Below, piece after piece: positions 13,179-25,600 of a stretch of 64,000 nt of DNA. The stretch comes from Solen grandis. Taxonomy: Eukaryota > Mollusca > Bivalvia > Adapedonta > Solenidae. Location: the NCBI GenBank assembly GCA_021229015.1, contig CM037781.1, forward strand, positions 65,864,035 to 65,928,034, in the 5' to 3' direction. The position numbers and the translations under genes are program-made. Each line of letters begins with the position of its first letter. Within the stretch, counting starts at the first letter, position 1. The notes below the pieces were generated by a model. The model was given only the letters and a program-made list of their open reading frames with translations. It was not told where the DNA came from and made no database searches.

Positions 13179-14430
13179 AAACCTAGAGTTCCCAAAAAGG
13201 GGATGTTAAATTTACCCCCTTTACAATCCCTTTTTACTCATAAGAGATGACTTTTGATTGTTTATATGGCAGGACACAATGAAAGGGGGCCCAGGAAATG
13301 AGAGGGATTCTACTAAAGGAGAAAATTTAAATTCATCACAGATCCACTTAACATTGGGGAGAAAAAAATTTAAAATGAAGAGGTTTCGTTGTTGTTGCTT
13401 TTTTTTCCCCCAAGAAAAAGTTAAATTTCCCCAAAAAAGCTTTTACTGGGGTTTTTATAGGGGTAGATTTACAATTTATTTTTTGGGTTTTTATTGTCCC
13501 CGCATGACATTATATTATGTTTTATCACGGCAAAAATTCAAGCAATAATTATGTAAGTGGTATGGCATCCCCGCCAACTGCATAAAAGGGTTGGACTTGT
13601 CTTCAGCATTTTTGATTAATTCAATCAATAATTTATTTGAAAATTTAAATTTATTCTGTTATTGCACAGATTTTAAATTTTAAAAGAAACTGTTTTTATG
13701 AAATAATCCCCTTTTATATGCTTTTAAATGCTCTCAGGCAGAAAAAACAAAAACAGCATTTCAAAAAACTGTCATGACAGAAATGTATGGAGGGAAAATT
13801 ATATTTTGTTCTCAAACCTAACGTATTTTATACTTTTTATTTCCCCTAAAATTTAAATTTCTTTCCCCCAACTGCATCACTCTTTAAAATTTGGGTTTTC
13901 CGGTTGGACAGGATAAAAGGCAAGGAATTTGCTGATGCTGGGAACCAGTCTGCAGCATTTCACTTCAATTTGTCTTAAAAATTTACTTTTTTGTGCAAAA
14001 TTATGGCCAGGTATTGTAATCAGTGACATAACACAAGGCATTAAGCTGCTGAAAATTGATGAACTTCATCACCTCTAGTAAATAAGTGGCTTTTAAGTTG
14101 GTTTACACCCAAAAACTCCTTGGAGAGTCGGAAAGGGGGACACAACTCGGGAAACAAATTTTTTATGTATAGTGTTCAATTGTTTCAACTGTCCTTTTTA
14201 AATTTAAAATGGTTTACCTCCCAAATTTTTTCAGATGAAATTTTCAAAATATTTTCTCTGTTTTGTTTAAAAACGTGAAATTTTTTCTAGCAGATTTCTG
14301 TTCTGTGTTTTTTGTTGACATTTTTTGAACTTTTTTTTATTTCAAAATACTTTAACCATTTTCCTTTTTTAGGGGGGCTTTTGACGGCTTGGCAAAAAGG
14401 TAGATTTGATCAGACATTTTTTTTTTTTTT

Positions 14431-14684
14431 TTAACCCTTTCCCTCATAGAGGACAAATTTAAATGGACCTTGCGAACAGCATAAAACCCGATCAGCCTGC
14501 AAGTAAAATCGCAGGTGGTGATCCCGGTTTTATGCTGTTTGTGCCTTCCCCCCAGTGGTTTTTGGAAATGAGGATTTTGTAATTAAATTTGGGAAGTTTA
14601 ACTGTGGTTTTTTGCAGATCAGGTTTTATGTGATACCCATTTAGTGCATCAAAAAGAGTCTATATGAGGGGAAAAAGGGTTTAA
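14431..14684 (+). mobile_element. TTAA-type hairpin MITE, copy 5
   Basis: TTAA at 14,431 after a T run; terminus ccctttccctcatagagg; body retains gcgaacagcataaaaccc, ggttttatgctgttt, aaatgaggattttgtaatta and gagtctatatgagggg; right end aaaagggtttaa. Homopolymer changes as in copy 4. Confidence 0.85.
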
Positions 14685-16069
14685 AATACTAGAGTTTACA
14701 GTTTCATATTAAAAATATATACATTGAAAGAAACTCAAAAAAGTTTAGGCTTTTGGGAAAAAATTTTTTTTTAATACCCGCGGAAGATTTCATTGCAGTT
14801 TTTTCCCCATTGCAATTTTTTATAAAATTCTCAGCACCCCTTTAAAAAATTTTTTGAGACTAATTTTATGAAACCTGGGTCAAGACTGAAAAATTCTTTT
14901 TCCAAAATTTCAGGGAAGCTTTTGATTTTTATTTTCAAGTGGGTTTTGTCTTTTAACAAAATTGTTTAAAAAATTAAAAATGTTGTGTGTCCAGAAATTC
15001 CCTCCTTAAAATTTAATGAAGTTGTACTGACAAACTGATATGCATTAAAAGCGATTTACTGACAAAACTTTTCCAGCAAAATGAGAAAAGGAAAAATAAT
15101 AGCATATTTCAAGGGCAACCCCTTTTAAATCCCGGGGTTGGCCTTTTACAATCACAAATGTCTAATACCACAATTCATTAATCTGATATCCTTTTTCATT
15201 GAAAACTTATTGTAAACTGAAAATTCCAAAAAAACAAGATTATTATTTGGTTTTTACTGTCAAAAATTAACATCAGAATTTTGTCGATCATTTCATAAAG
15301 GTAGTCACTATAAAACCCGCATAATCAAATTATTATAATAGGGTCCAAACTAGCCCTCGCAAACTCAAAAAAGCGAATGAGAAATGAATTTTGTGAGTTC
15401 ATTTAGTAGTGCTTGCTTTTTTTTTTGCAAGTGCAAAGTTTTTAATTTAATTTAATACCGGCATTGTGTTTTCTTTATTGGGGCAATTAAAAAATAAAAT
15501 CAAATTTCCCCGGAACCATTTTTTTTAAACCTACGCGCACCCCGCTAGACTGACATTTCCCAAAGTTTTTTTTATAGTTGTCATTACCTGATAATTTCCC
15601 AAAGGTGCCAGTTGTTGTTTACGTTCTTCATTTTTTAAAAAACCCAAAAAGTCAAAAAATTATTTACAGACATTTTTTACCTCTTTAGGGAAAAAAAAAA
15701 GAATTTCGTAATAATCAAATTACCAGACATTATTGATATATTTAAAAATATAAATATTTTTTTAAAGAAAACTTGGGCATTCCCCTTGAGAAGAGTTTGC
15801 CACATGAAATAATACCTTCATGAAATTGCAAAGTGTTTGTTTAATTTTTGCGAGCTAAAATTTCAGTTATTTTGCAAAAATAGGAGTAGCAAAAAATTTA
15901 AAATTTTGAGCACTGATAACATCTTTATTAGACATCAGTTTCATTTAAACGACTTTTTTAAATATCTTTTAAAACCCAAAATGTAGTTTTCTCACAACTA
16001 ATATAAGTCAGTCTATGGCTTGGAGGGGCAGTGTGTCTTTTTCGAACTTTTATTGTGGAAAAAAACCAA

Positions 16070-16205
16070 AAGTAACAAGGAAAGTCAAGTGTCTGGATGG
16101 GCAACCATTACACCCTTTCAAAAAATTAATGAAAACCAGGAATCAAACACAGGACCCCCCTGTTGAGAAGCAAAATGTTTTTCCACTATGCAACCATGAA
16201 GCCAG
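16070..16205 (-). mobile_element. Decayed tRNA-headed SINE
   Basis: Reverse complement has an A-box-like ggcttcatggttgcatagtgg and a B-box-like tgtttgattcctgg 65 bp later, a spacing typical of tRNA-derived heads. Body uncertain because the surrounding sequence is noisy. Confidence 0.45.
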
Positions 16206-19200
16206 TTTTTAAAATTTCTATCCTTAATAATAACACCAAAAATTCTTGTATACCCCCTTTTCAGGAATAAAAAAAAACAAAATTTAGTATTTTTGCCTTT
16301 TTCAAGAAAAAAACAAAATATTGCTTGGGGACTTTAAATTTAACTTTGAAATGAAATGAAATGGAAATAATATTTTAAAAAGTAGATAATTATGTATAAA
16401 AAAGAAAAAGAAGAGCTTTAAATTTAAATGATGGTGTGGTCCCGCAATTTAAAATTTTTTTTCAAAGTAGGACAAAATTAATTAGCAAAAACCCAAACCT
16501 TCTATTTGGTCAAAAAGTGGCTAAAAGATTTACCATGCGTACACAGTGTAATAGTTTTATATTTTATGATTATGTTCTATATAGAAAATATTTGTAAAAC
16601 CCACCCTGTGCCAAACTATGCCCTGGAAAAAGCAAAAAAATTTTTGAAATTTGATATTTTTTAAAATAATCATTTCCCTGTAGGGAAAAAAATTTGATTG
16701 AAACATGTAATACAGAGGGAAATACTAGATAGAAATGAATGATTGAATACTTTTTTTATTAGAATTACTCATTTTAATGTGAAGATATGGACAAAAGTGA
16801 CATTGATAAAATTTAAAGGGAATCAATAAAAAGAATTGTACTTTTCGCTTTTGGGTTCTTTATTTATTTAACGATATATATTTCAAGATTTTTTTTTTTG
16901 AAAAAATTTTTTTTTGTTTTTCTGATAATTTACATTTTCCTTTAAAAAACTTTATTATAAATTTAAATTTATTTAAAAACAATGAAAATTCACATTGCAC
17001 CTTTTCATTTCTTCATTTTTAAAAACCTTTTTTCAGAAAACACTATGCTATAGAAATTTGAATAATTTAAAACATAAAACCCTTTCCCTTTTACTCTACT
17101 TTATGTTAAACATGCCAGCTTTTTTTTGTTTGACATTGCAAGAAAATTGTCAAGGAGCTTAAATTATAAAACCTATAAATCCCTTGTTACAATGTAAAAT
17201 GTTTTTGGGACAAGGTGTAAAGGAAAAAAAATTTGTAGCTGATAAACATAACAAATCCTAAATCATTTCCAGGTTTAAGCTTCCCCTTAGTGATATCTCC
17301 AATCACTTCCAATAAAAATTAAGCATCTGAGATAGCTGTCTTTTCAAACCAAACCAAACCTTAAACAAGTGCTGTTAAAACCACGTCTTCGTCATCTTTA
17401 GGCATCCCACAGTTTACCTATCGCATTTAAAAAAATTTAAAAAATCTTGTTTTATTTAAATTCATTTTTTTTTTTTAGACTTTTTTATTCATCAATTGCC
17501 ACCCAAATTTAAATAACCCCTTTTTTTATCATTTATTGTATTTATATGAGTTAAGCACGCAAACCCCCAAAAAATTTTTGCTCTGTGATTTCATAAAGAG
17601 AGTTTTTAAAAATTGGGAGCAACTACTTTCGATTGCTTTAAAGGGGTCTATTGGAAATAAACAAAAATGTCTTTGGGTTTTTGTTAAAATTTTTCCCCGT
17701 TTTAAAATTTTAAATTTGAAAGGGATTGCCCCATCTCTAAACTGACTGGGAAATTGTCGCTTTTTTTTTTTGTTAATTGCAAAACTCTGAAATAATTTGT
17801 GAAAAGCAGCTTCCCTGCTTTTTAAATGCATGCCTCTTTAAGTGATGATGGATAAGTTTCAACTGCATTCCCCCAAATTTTCATTACAAAATCTCTCAAA
17901 TGATTGAGGAAAGCTATCCATTTTCCCAAGTTTTACCTTTCTCAAATTTTTCTTTGCATTAGTTTTTGTCTATTCCCTTATTGCTAAAACGTTCATGCCT
18001 GCTTCAGTTTTTTCATTCTTATTTTCATTTCAAAATAACAAGAACTTAAAATTACAAAACTCTATAAAAAAGAAATTATTTTTTTTTCTAGATGTAGCCC
18101 CCAGACAGGTTGGGGAAAAAAACCCTTTTAAACTTGAATCCTTTAAATACTGTTGCATATTTTTCAGCTCTTCTTTTACTGACTGGAATCAATCTTTTTT
18201 TATTTCAATTAAATTTTAAACTCTGTATTGGGAAATTTTAGTTTTTGGTTACTGTTTTAAAGTTTATAGATACCAAATGGCTGCAGACAATACAATACCA
18301 GACAATCAAATACAAAACATGAAAAAAACAATCACCTCAGTACCCAAATCTCCCCCCGGGCAGAGATGGTCAGAAAAGGGAGGTATGTTTGTACTTTTCT
18401 AACTGACATTTTAAAAAAGCCATTGCCTAAAACAAAACAACAAAACCCCCTTTGTTCATTATTTTTGGGGGAGGTATCAATAGATTGGGCCCGAAACGTG
18501 TCCAAAGGGCATAATTGGTTTTAACATGTAGTGGTTGTCTGAAACCCCCTGAAAAGGGTTTTTCTGTTTCATCTTTTGTTAGTGGGAAAGCTTGGGAAAC
18601 ATGGTAATTGGGTTACTTGTGTGTGTTGCCCCGGTGTGCATGTTTTTATTTTTTTTGTTGTTGATTTTCTTTTTTTTTTTTTCTTTTTTAAACATTTAAA
18701 ATACTGTGAATGACAAGTTAATAAAAAACAAAATTTAAAAAATTCCCCGCACGACAGTATATCCCCCCGATTGGTGCTTGTTTGAAGAAAAGGGTTTTAA
18801 ATCAGAATTTGCATAAAAAAGAAAAGGGGGGAAAACAGACGCTGGACACTTTGCGAAAGGCCATCCTAATAGCTACCCTGGCATTTGCTAAGGGGGTAAA
18901 AATTTTTTTGATGGCAAAAAATGATTTATATGTGCTGTAGTACATGTGGGTTGGTCGTTCGTGGAAAAAAAATATGATTCACAACATTTTTAAAGGGAAA
19001 AAATCGCAGGCTATTGTTTTTGAAGGGTCCCAAATGGAACATGCCAATAATATGCCCCAGCTCTTATTGATATTAATGGTTCCCATTAAAATTTTTTGAA
19101 ATCCAGTAAACCATTGCTAAGAAATAGCACAGAAAAATAATGTTAAAATGTATAATTTCTGCATAATTTTCAAGGGCCCCAAATCTGTTTTAAATTTGGG

Positions 19201-19260
19201 TTTACCAAAAAAATGCCAAAGTATGGCATCTTAATGTTTGGGTTTCCATGAAGTTTCATT

Positions 19261-19360
19261 NNNNNNNNNNNNNNNNNNNNNNNNNNNNNNNNNNNNNNNN
19301 NNNNNNNNNNNNNNNNNNNNNNNNNNNNNNNNNNNNNNNNNNNNNNNNNNNNNNNNNNNN
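19261..19360. other. Assembly gap (100 N)
   Basis: Exactly 100 N, the conventional size for a scaffold join of unknown length. Sequence on the left is homopolymer-rich and noisy; sequence on the right is clean. Order and orientation of the two sides are a scaffolding claim. Confidence 0.99.
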
Positions 19361-20769
19361 CATTACATAGGTGGGGTGGGGGTGAATTTCAGACTGAACA
19401 GAACATAAATAAACATAGTTAGTAAAGGACAGAACAAATTGTAATAAAGTAAATAAATAAGTACTAAGTTAAGCTACCTTTACACATTAAATAATTTCAG
19501 ACTAGATCTGAGCTGGGGTTTTTTTTATTGTTTTTATTAACTATTTTGTTCAGGTTCGGGGAAAGATAAATATTGATACAATGTGATAGATACATCTCGG
19601 ATAATATCAAACACGTGAGGTTTAAAGCACTAAGACGCTTAGATGCATACCTTACATAAACAAAGTACACCGTGTGTGTTCTAAGAGAGCCGCTGACGCC
19701 ATATTCAAATTCTTTCTTCACCGGAACGATATCCAATTAATATGTTTCCCTCAGATCACTGTGATACTTTCTTACCAACGCTAGCATGCATCTTATCCCC
19801 TGCCTTTAGGTACAAATTCAGGTCTTCAATTAAAAAAAAAGAATGGTAAATCAATTGGACATATTATATCCTGTATTGCGTGCTTACACGTATATCCCAC
19901 CTTGAAGGAAAGTCTTAATGGATGAATGGTATCGTGTCTTGAGCCCTTGTGGCGCTTTAATTGCTCAAGAATAAACATATCTTCTAAATATTTTAAAATT
20001 ATAATGTGTATTTATTTATTCGGACGGAGTCGTTAATGCTTTACCCGCCTTCGTTGGTTGTATTTTGTAACACATAGTCCCTATGTGTCTTCATTCTTAT
20101 TATGAACTCTTTAAGAAATCGATTCTGTTGACGTGGAAAACAATTCAACTTATCATCGATTCCCCAGTTGTGAAGCGAAAGAAATTGTATTGCTTTATTT
20201 TGTTGATAAAGCATTTACCAATGAATTAATAAATGTATATGCGAATTCCATGGGGATGTGTACTCAATTTAAAAGTTTTCTGAAAAAATCTCCACAATGA
20301 AATGTTATTTTTAAAAGATTTAAGTGGAAACTTGAAGTAGGTGCTGCATGGGAAATCACACACGTTGTCTCGTACCGTCGCGCTGCGTTTTGTAAAATAG
20401 TTTTATATCGTTCTACTATGTTGAGACAACATGCACGGGGTGAAATAATTACCTTAAGTAACAGCTCTGGTTTTCCACAAATATTTTTAATTAACTCAAG
20501 AGAAGTTTCATTTCTTTTTAAATTTCCACGGAATCGCCTCCGAGAAACTTGATCAAATCTTCAAATAGAATAATCACCCCTGGAATGCATGTGTTAATAT
20601 AATTATCAAGCCTGGATTTCTTATCATAGTTTTATCAGGAAAGAGAATTTGATATATGTGTAAACTCTGAAATATATTTTTTCGTTTATATCTTAAAGTT
20701 TATCTCTAGAAACATATTGTAGTAAATTGCTTGCTCACACTTTCACAGTAACAAATCATTTAGAGTAAC
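19361..20769. other. Presumed intron upstream of receptor exon a
   Basis: Clean sequence with no ATD-like exon recognised in any + frame. If the gene's earlier exons are on this contig they are not visible here. Confidence 0.4.
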
Positions 20770-21172
20770 AAAGCTAGTAAATAAATAGCCAGTAACTGGT
20801 GTATATAACAGCAAGTACTGCTTGTATATACCATGTAATACATATAAATAGCTAGTAACTTGTGTATATAACAGCAAGTACTGCTTGTATATACCATGTA
20901 ATACATATAAATAGCTAGGAACTTGTGTATGTAACAGCAAGTACTGCTTGTATATACCATGTAATACATATAAATAGCTAGGAACTTGGGTATGTAACAG
21001 CAAGTACTGCTTGTATATACCATGCAATACATATAAATAGCTAGGAACTTGTGTATATAACAGCAAGTACTTCTTGTATATACCATGTTCTACATATAAA
21101 TAGCTAGGAACTTGTGTATATAACAACAGGTACTTCTTGTATATACCATATAATACATATAAATAGGCAAAC
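20770..21172. repeat. 63-bp tandem array, ~6.3 copies
   Basis: Unit with gcaagtactgcttgtatata, ccatgtaatacatataaata and gctaggaacttgtgtat; unit starts at 20,811, 20,874, 20,937, 21,000 and 21,063 are exactly 63 bp apart. Because 63 is a multiple of 3, two long minus-strand frames stay open through the array; they are repeat artefacts. Confidence 0.95.
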
Positions 21173-21619
21173 TCCACACAGTGATCTCCCTTGCACGCTC
21201 ACTTAGCAAAAAAAAACACTGCCGTCACAAATGTCATGTGATGATGGTAGGCTTACAAAATGGCGAAGAATTATTATTTATAGATCTTCATACACAGAAA
21301 AAGTTATTTTCTAAACAGATTTTTTTTAATCACAAGGCGATAATTGATGTTTATTTAAGAAAATATACTTAGGAAAATGCCACTCGCTATAAAATAAAAA
21401 GAATTGAAAAAATAAAGAATAACTTAACGGTTATTTTATTTGTTATCATTTTTTATTTATTTCATCATATTTGAATGAGAGAAAGCTAAGCTGATATATA
21501 GAAACAGTTTTTTTAATAATTAAAAAAATATTTATATGTATCAGAAATCCTGATAAATGACACTCGTGGTGGCAGAGATCTTTGCCGAAGAATGAAGGGG
21601 AGATAACTGCGTGGAGATA
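21173..21619. other. Spacer between the two related arrays
   Basis: No gene or repeat seen; a 63-codon + frame is likely chance. Confidence 0.4.
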
Positions 21620-21965
21620 GATAAATAGCTAGTAACTTGTGTATAACATCAAGTTCTTGTATATATCATGCAAATCATGTATATAGCTGGTAACTTGTGT
21701 ATAACAGCAAGTTCTTGTATATATCATGGAAAATATGTATATAGCTGATAACTTGTGTCTATAACAGCAAGTTCTTGTATGTATCATGAAAAAACACGTA
21801 TATAGCTGATAACTTGTTTATTTAACAGCAGGTTCTTGTATGTATCATGAAAATTCCCAATCGACGTAAAAAAATATGTTTAAACTAAACTAAACTAACT
21901 AAAAATATGTATATAACTGGTAACGTTTGTATATTGCAGCAAGTAATGCTTATGCATGTAAATAA
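21620..21965. repeat. Diverged ~58-bp tandem array related to the 63-bp array
   Basis: Copies of agctagtaacttgtgtataa + catcaagttcttgtatatatcatg spaced about 58-60 bp, sharing the ataactagctggtaacttg and agcaagttcttgtata words with the preceding array. A SINE-tail-like piece (caatcgacgtaaaaaaatat, gtttaaactaaac) interrupts it at about 21,858-21,900. Confidence 0.8.
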
Positions 21966-22369
21966 CTTGTAATATATTAATGAAAACTTAATTTTGATTC
22001 GTTTATTTCTATTTGCATATACACTTGACCTTAAATGATACTTTCACGCTCTTAAATATATTTTTTATAATATCTTTCCCACCTTATATATATATGGACA
22101 CAGAGTCATTGTACATACACGATATGTTACAAAAGTAGGACATGCACGATATATCCACGACTTACCATCTCTCAAACCCCATAACATTTGATTGGAATTA
22201 TTGTGATAATATTAACGAAAATTAGTACACAAAGTCAATAAAATATTAAACAATGTTTAACTTCATTATAATATTTTGTCAAAAGATTTTAAAACAATTG
22301 TTGCCTGGTAAGAAAGTAAGAAAGCATTTTTTTCTTCAGGAGGTTCGAGAGAACCTGGGGTTCGAGGGT

Positions 22370-22370
<1 letters not shown>

Positions 22371-22406
<36 letters not shown>
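22371..22406. repeat. Poly-T tract (36 T)
   Basis: Uninterrupted T36 ending 57 bp before the acceptor of exon a; likely length-variable. Confidence 0.95.
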
Positions 22407-22407
<1 letters not shown>

Positions 22408-22463
22408 ACGATATTAAAAGTCTATGAATATGCTGAAAATTGCAAATTATTTTATGTCCATAG

Positions 22464-22645
22464 GTCTGGTACGTCTCCAGGAGGTACTGAAGTCGGCCCG
22501 GGGGTCGGACTACACCATGACCATACGTAAACTGAGTCCAAACCCCAACAGCTACGTCACCATGTTGAAGGACATTAAGGCAAAGAACGAGTATCGAATC
22601 ATTGTGGACTGTGACCCTCTGAAAATAAGATCCTTCCTAAACGAG
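22464..22645 (+). CDS. GluK-like exon a: amino-terminal domain, lobe-linking segment
   Basis: First visible exon. Acceptor tttatgtccatag, donor gag|gtagga. It starts in phase 1: the first codon is completed by one base of an unseen upstream exon, expected to be G to give GLVRLQEVL, the counterpart of vertebrate GLIRLQEL. Sixty further codons run without a stop through TMTIRKLSP, then [17 protein letters not shown], which matches the LLKEMKK-EF-VIFDC strand of kainate receptor ATDs. It ends in phase 0 with SFLNE. The ATD drives subunit assembly. An ATG at 22424 in the same frame lies before the acceptor and is not the start of the protein. Confidence 0.93.
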
Positions 22646-25600
22646 GTAGGAATTGATAGTAGCACAATTTGGTACTATGTCTTGTCATACATATACTGAG
22701 AATCCCGCATTAGTGTTAACATCATCAAAAATATGATCATATTATACACCATCAAATATAAGGTGCTATCATTTTCATGAAGATAAAAATTTCTTATATT
22801 CTTTTTCAAAATATAACGCCACAACGCGAAGATGCAAGGCTTTATAAAACTAATTGCCACCGTATTGGCAGTCAACTTAATTTTTCAAACATTAAGAATG
22901 AAGGCGTGCAGAGAACTGTTTTAGGAATAATACACGCTGCTCGTTTTTGTAATTTTTCAATTTGTACATTGTTTACTTAGCTTGTTCCACTCCATATCAA
23001 AACTCCATAATCATACAAAGGGACTAAATAGGGATTCTTCATTAACCCTTTCCCTCATAGAGGATACCATGAAAAGTAACTCGCAGGCTGATCAGGTTTT
23101 ATGCTGTTCGCTGCTCCTCAGTGGTCTGGTAATGAGGATTTTACAATTAAATTTGGTAAGGTTTAACTGTGGTTTTCTGCAGATCAGGCTTTATGTGGTA
23201 CCTATTGAGTGCGTCAAAATGAGTCTATATGAGGGAAAGGGTTAGACGTTCACGGGACACGTATGATGATATTAACTGAATGAGGGAAAGTTTACTGGCA
23301 ATCTGTGTAACTATTTGGTCAATTTAAGAGTTCTTATATAGATTATCCTGATTTTGTGGAAATGATTGAATTTGCCAAAATATCGGTCTGTTTTGTTTAT
23401 GGTAAAGTAGAAAATAGAAAGGTGTTCGGTCGCTGATATGTGATAGATTTAAATTTTTTGACGTTCTGATTGGCGACCTTTGAAGTGTATAAAACCTTCA
23501 AATCAAAATGAATCTGCTGGATATATATTATATTTCATCTAATCTCCTTGCACATGTATGAAGCCATATTTCTTATTGGAGGTGAAAGGGTTCATTGTTA
23601 CAAAAGAAGTAGATGGCGGTCAGCAAGTGTGCTTTGTTAGTCAGGTGCTCTGAGTTCCATCGTCCAGCGAATGTCAGTCTTAATATCAATTCACCGCAGC
23701 ATATCCGGCTGCTATTTATTCAGTGTCCATGTTCCGTTTTGTTCCGTTTGACAAAGCTTCCGTCTGACAAGGTAATTTGTGCACAAGACATTATCTACAG
23801 CGCAGGAGCCAGAGCGCCACCTGTCGGCCATTGTCATACACGTCATTATAGCAGTTCTGATGACGTATCACCGCTGTAATGAACACATGTGGCTAATTTC
23901 TTGGAAAGTGTCTAGACGGTGTTAGTTCCAGTCAATTGCCAAAATCATCTAATCTGATTTGTTCTGACGCAGGTCTGCAGTTTGTGTTCAATGTGGATAT
24001 TTCTACGTGTCAGTGATTCGGAAAGATCGAGTTCATGTCACTTCTAATTATTTATTGACACACGCAGCAGATGTCCTTCTGTCGATAAACACTATTGTTT
24101 CCCATTTTGCACTGACCATACCGGGGATATGATTTAGTCATATACCAGATTCGCTTGGAAAATAGCAGACTATAGATTTGCCCTTGTTACAAATAGATGA
24201 AAGAGAAAAGAATGCTTGAAAGTTAAGTCCGCTCGCATACAAACAAATTTAAAGGTTTCACGTAGTGCTTGAACAAAGGCTCAGCTGCTGATACTTTTTT
24301 CTCTTAAACTAACACATATCCCATAACAATTGAAGAAATAAATAGTTAAGGGTATTTTTCTATTTACAAGCGGTACTAATGTCGGCAGTTTTGTTTTGGT
24401 TTTGCTGTCTTTAGTGATGCCACGGTTGCGTGTTGATTCGTAAAATCAAGAAAATTTCTTTGAATTTACGTATAGGTCTACGTCAGTTTATAATTGTGTG
24501 AGTTCTTACCGTCTTAGATGTTGCCCCGCCTCTGAATGACGTATCAGGAAATCAGGAAGTCGCGTGAATCTCCCTTTGACCGCGCATGTGTGTTAAAACA
24601 TGTTAGATGTTGTTCTTGTTTTTTTGGGGGTTTTTTTTGGTTTTTTCTCAAAATAATGAGCATTAGTGGAAACGGATTTTATTGATTTTTAATGAATTTA
24701 CACGCATGTAAAATATTTTATCTTTCGATATGTCACAGAGTAAGAATCAAAGCGCTGAAGGCGCGCTGTGTGTGTGGTAGAGGGTTTGACAAACTGCAAA
24801 TATGCTTAGTGTTTTCCACATATTAAACTTATATTAAAATAATAAACGATTGTTCATTGAAGGCTTTAGAAATATAGGGGGAGGAAGAGTGGCAATGTGC
24901 AAGTTGTTATCAGTCTGTTGAAACTAATGGTGCGTTCATGTTAAAGCAACGTTAAAGGGGGGTTATTGGAATTTAAGCGAAAATTTGACCTCCTTTTATT
25001 AAATTTACTGTGATAAACAAAAGAAATGAGACAATACTGTTCTCTTAGCACCATCAGTGCTTTGATTTGTACGTCTCCTCTATGGGGAGGTATCGGTACC
25101 GTGACATACTCTCCACCAAATGGAAACTCGTACTCGAATTTTAAAATAGATACAAAGAAAAAACAAAAAATATCGGAGCATATGTGGCTACGGTCCCACG
25201 TTAAGCGTCATTTGTCACAGGATGAGAAAATGTGCAGGTTGACCGGGACTCAAACCCGGGGCATTTCGCTTACAGGGAGAAAGTTCTACCGACTTCCCCT
25301 ATAGTGAGCTACCGGTACCGTCGTTGACTTGGTTCAAAATGTTAGCCTTTTCATTCTTTACGATTAGTTAAAAGTAAAGCGAATAAATGCGTCAGAGTTT
25401 AAATAATATTATATAAAACCCCCGGAATTTCGAATGTATCATGCGGATGTAACCTTTCACGTCTCAGATGAAAAAAATATTAATTTACTAGTGCTAACAC
25501 CTATCCCGGTTACCGAGTGGTTATAAAGTCGTTGGTTCGATCAACGGCCGCGACATACCAGAGTCGTTAAAATGGTTTACTCTTTTGTTTCATGTCCTTT

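Larger units (their letters stand above)
12900..19260. other. Error-rich sequence block before the gap
   Basis: Homopolymers of T, A, G and C are expanded throughout, and words such as aattt/aaattt recur. The two MITE copies here are corrupted in ways not seen in the other five copies, for example the hairpin centre gagtaactcgcaggctg has become ttttactggggggggctg. No exon could be trusted; any gene here would be unreadable without polishing. Confidence 0.7.

Noticed and set aside
20743..21177. 144- and 108-codon minus-strand frames with repeated YLYVLHGIYK-type motifs
   Set aside because: The 63-bp repeat unit is divisible by three, so a stop-free unit stays open by chance; no start context or splice sites.
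23861..24546. Two identical tgacgtatca words as CRE-type regulatory sites
   Set aside because: Ten-base words recur by chance over this length and no promoter context is visible.
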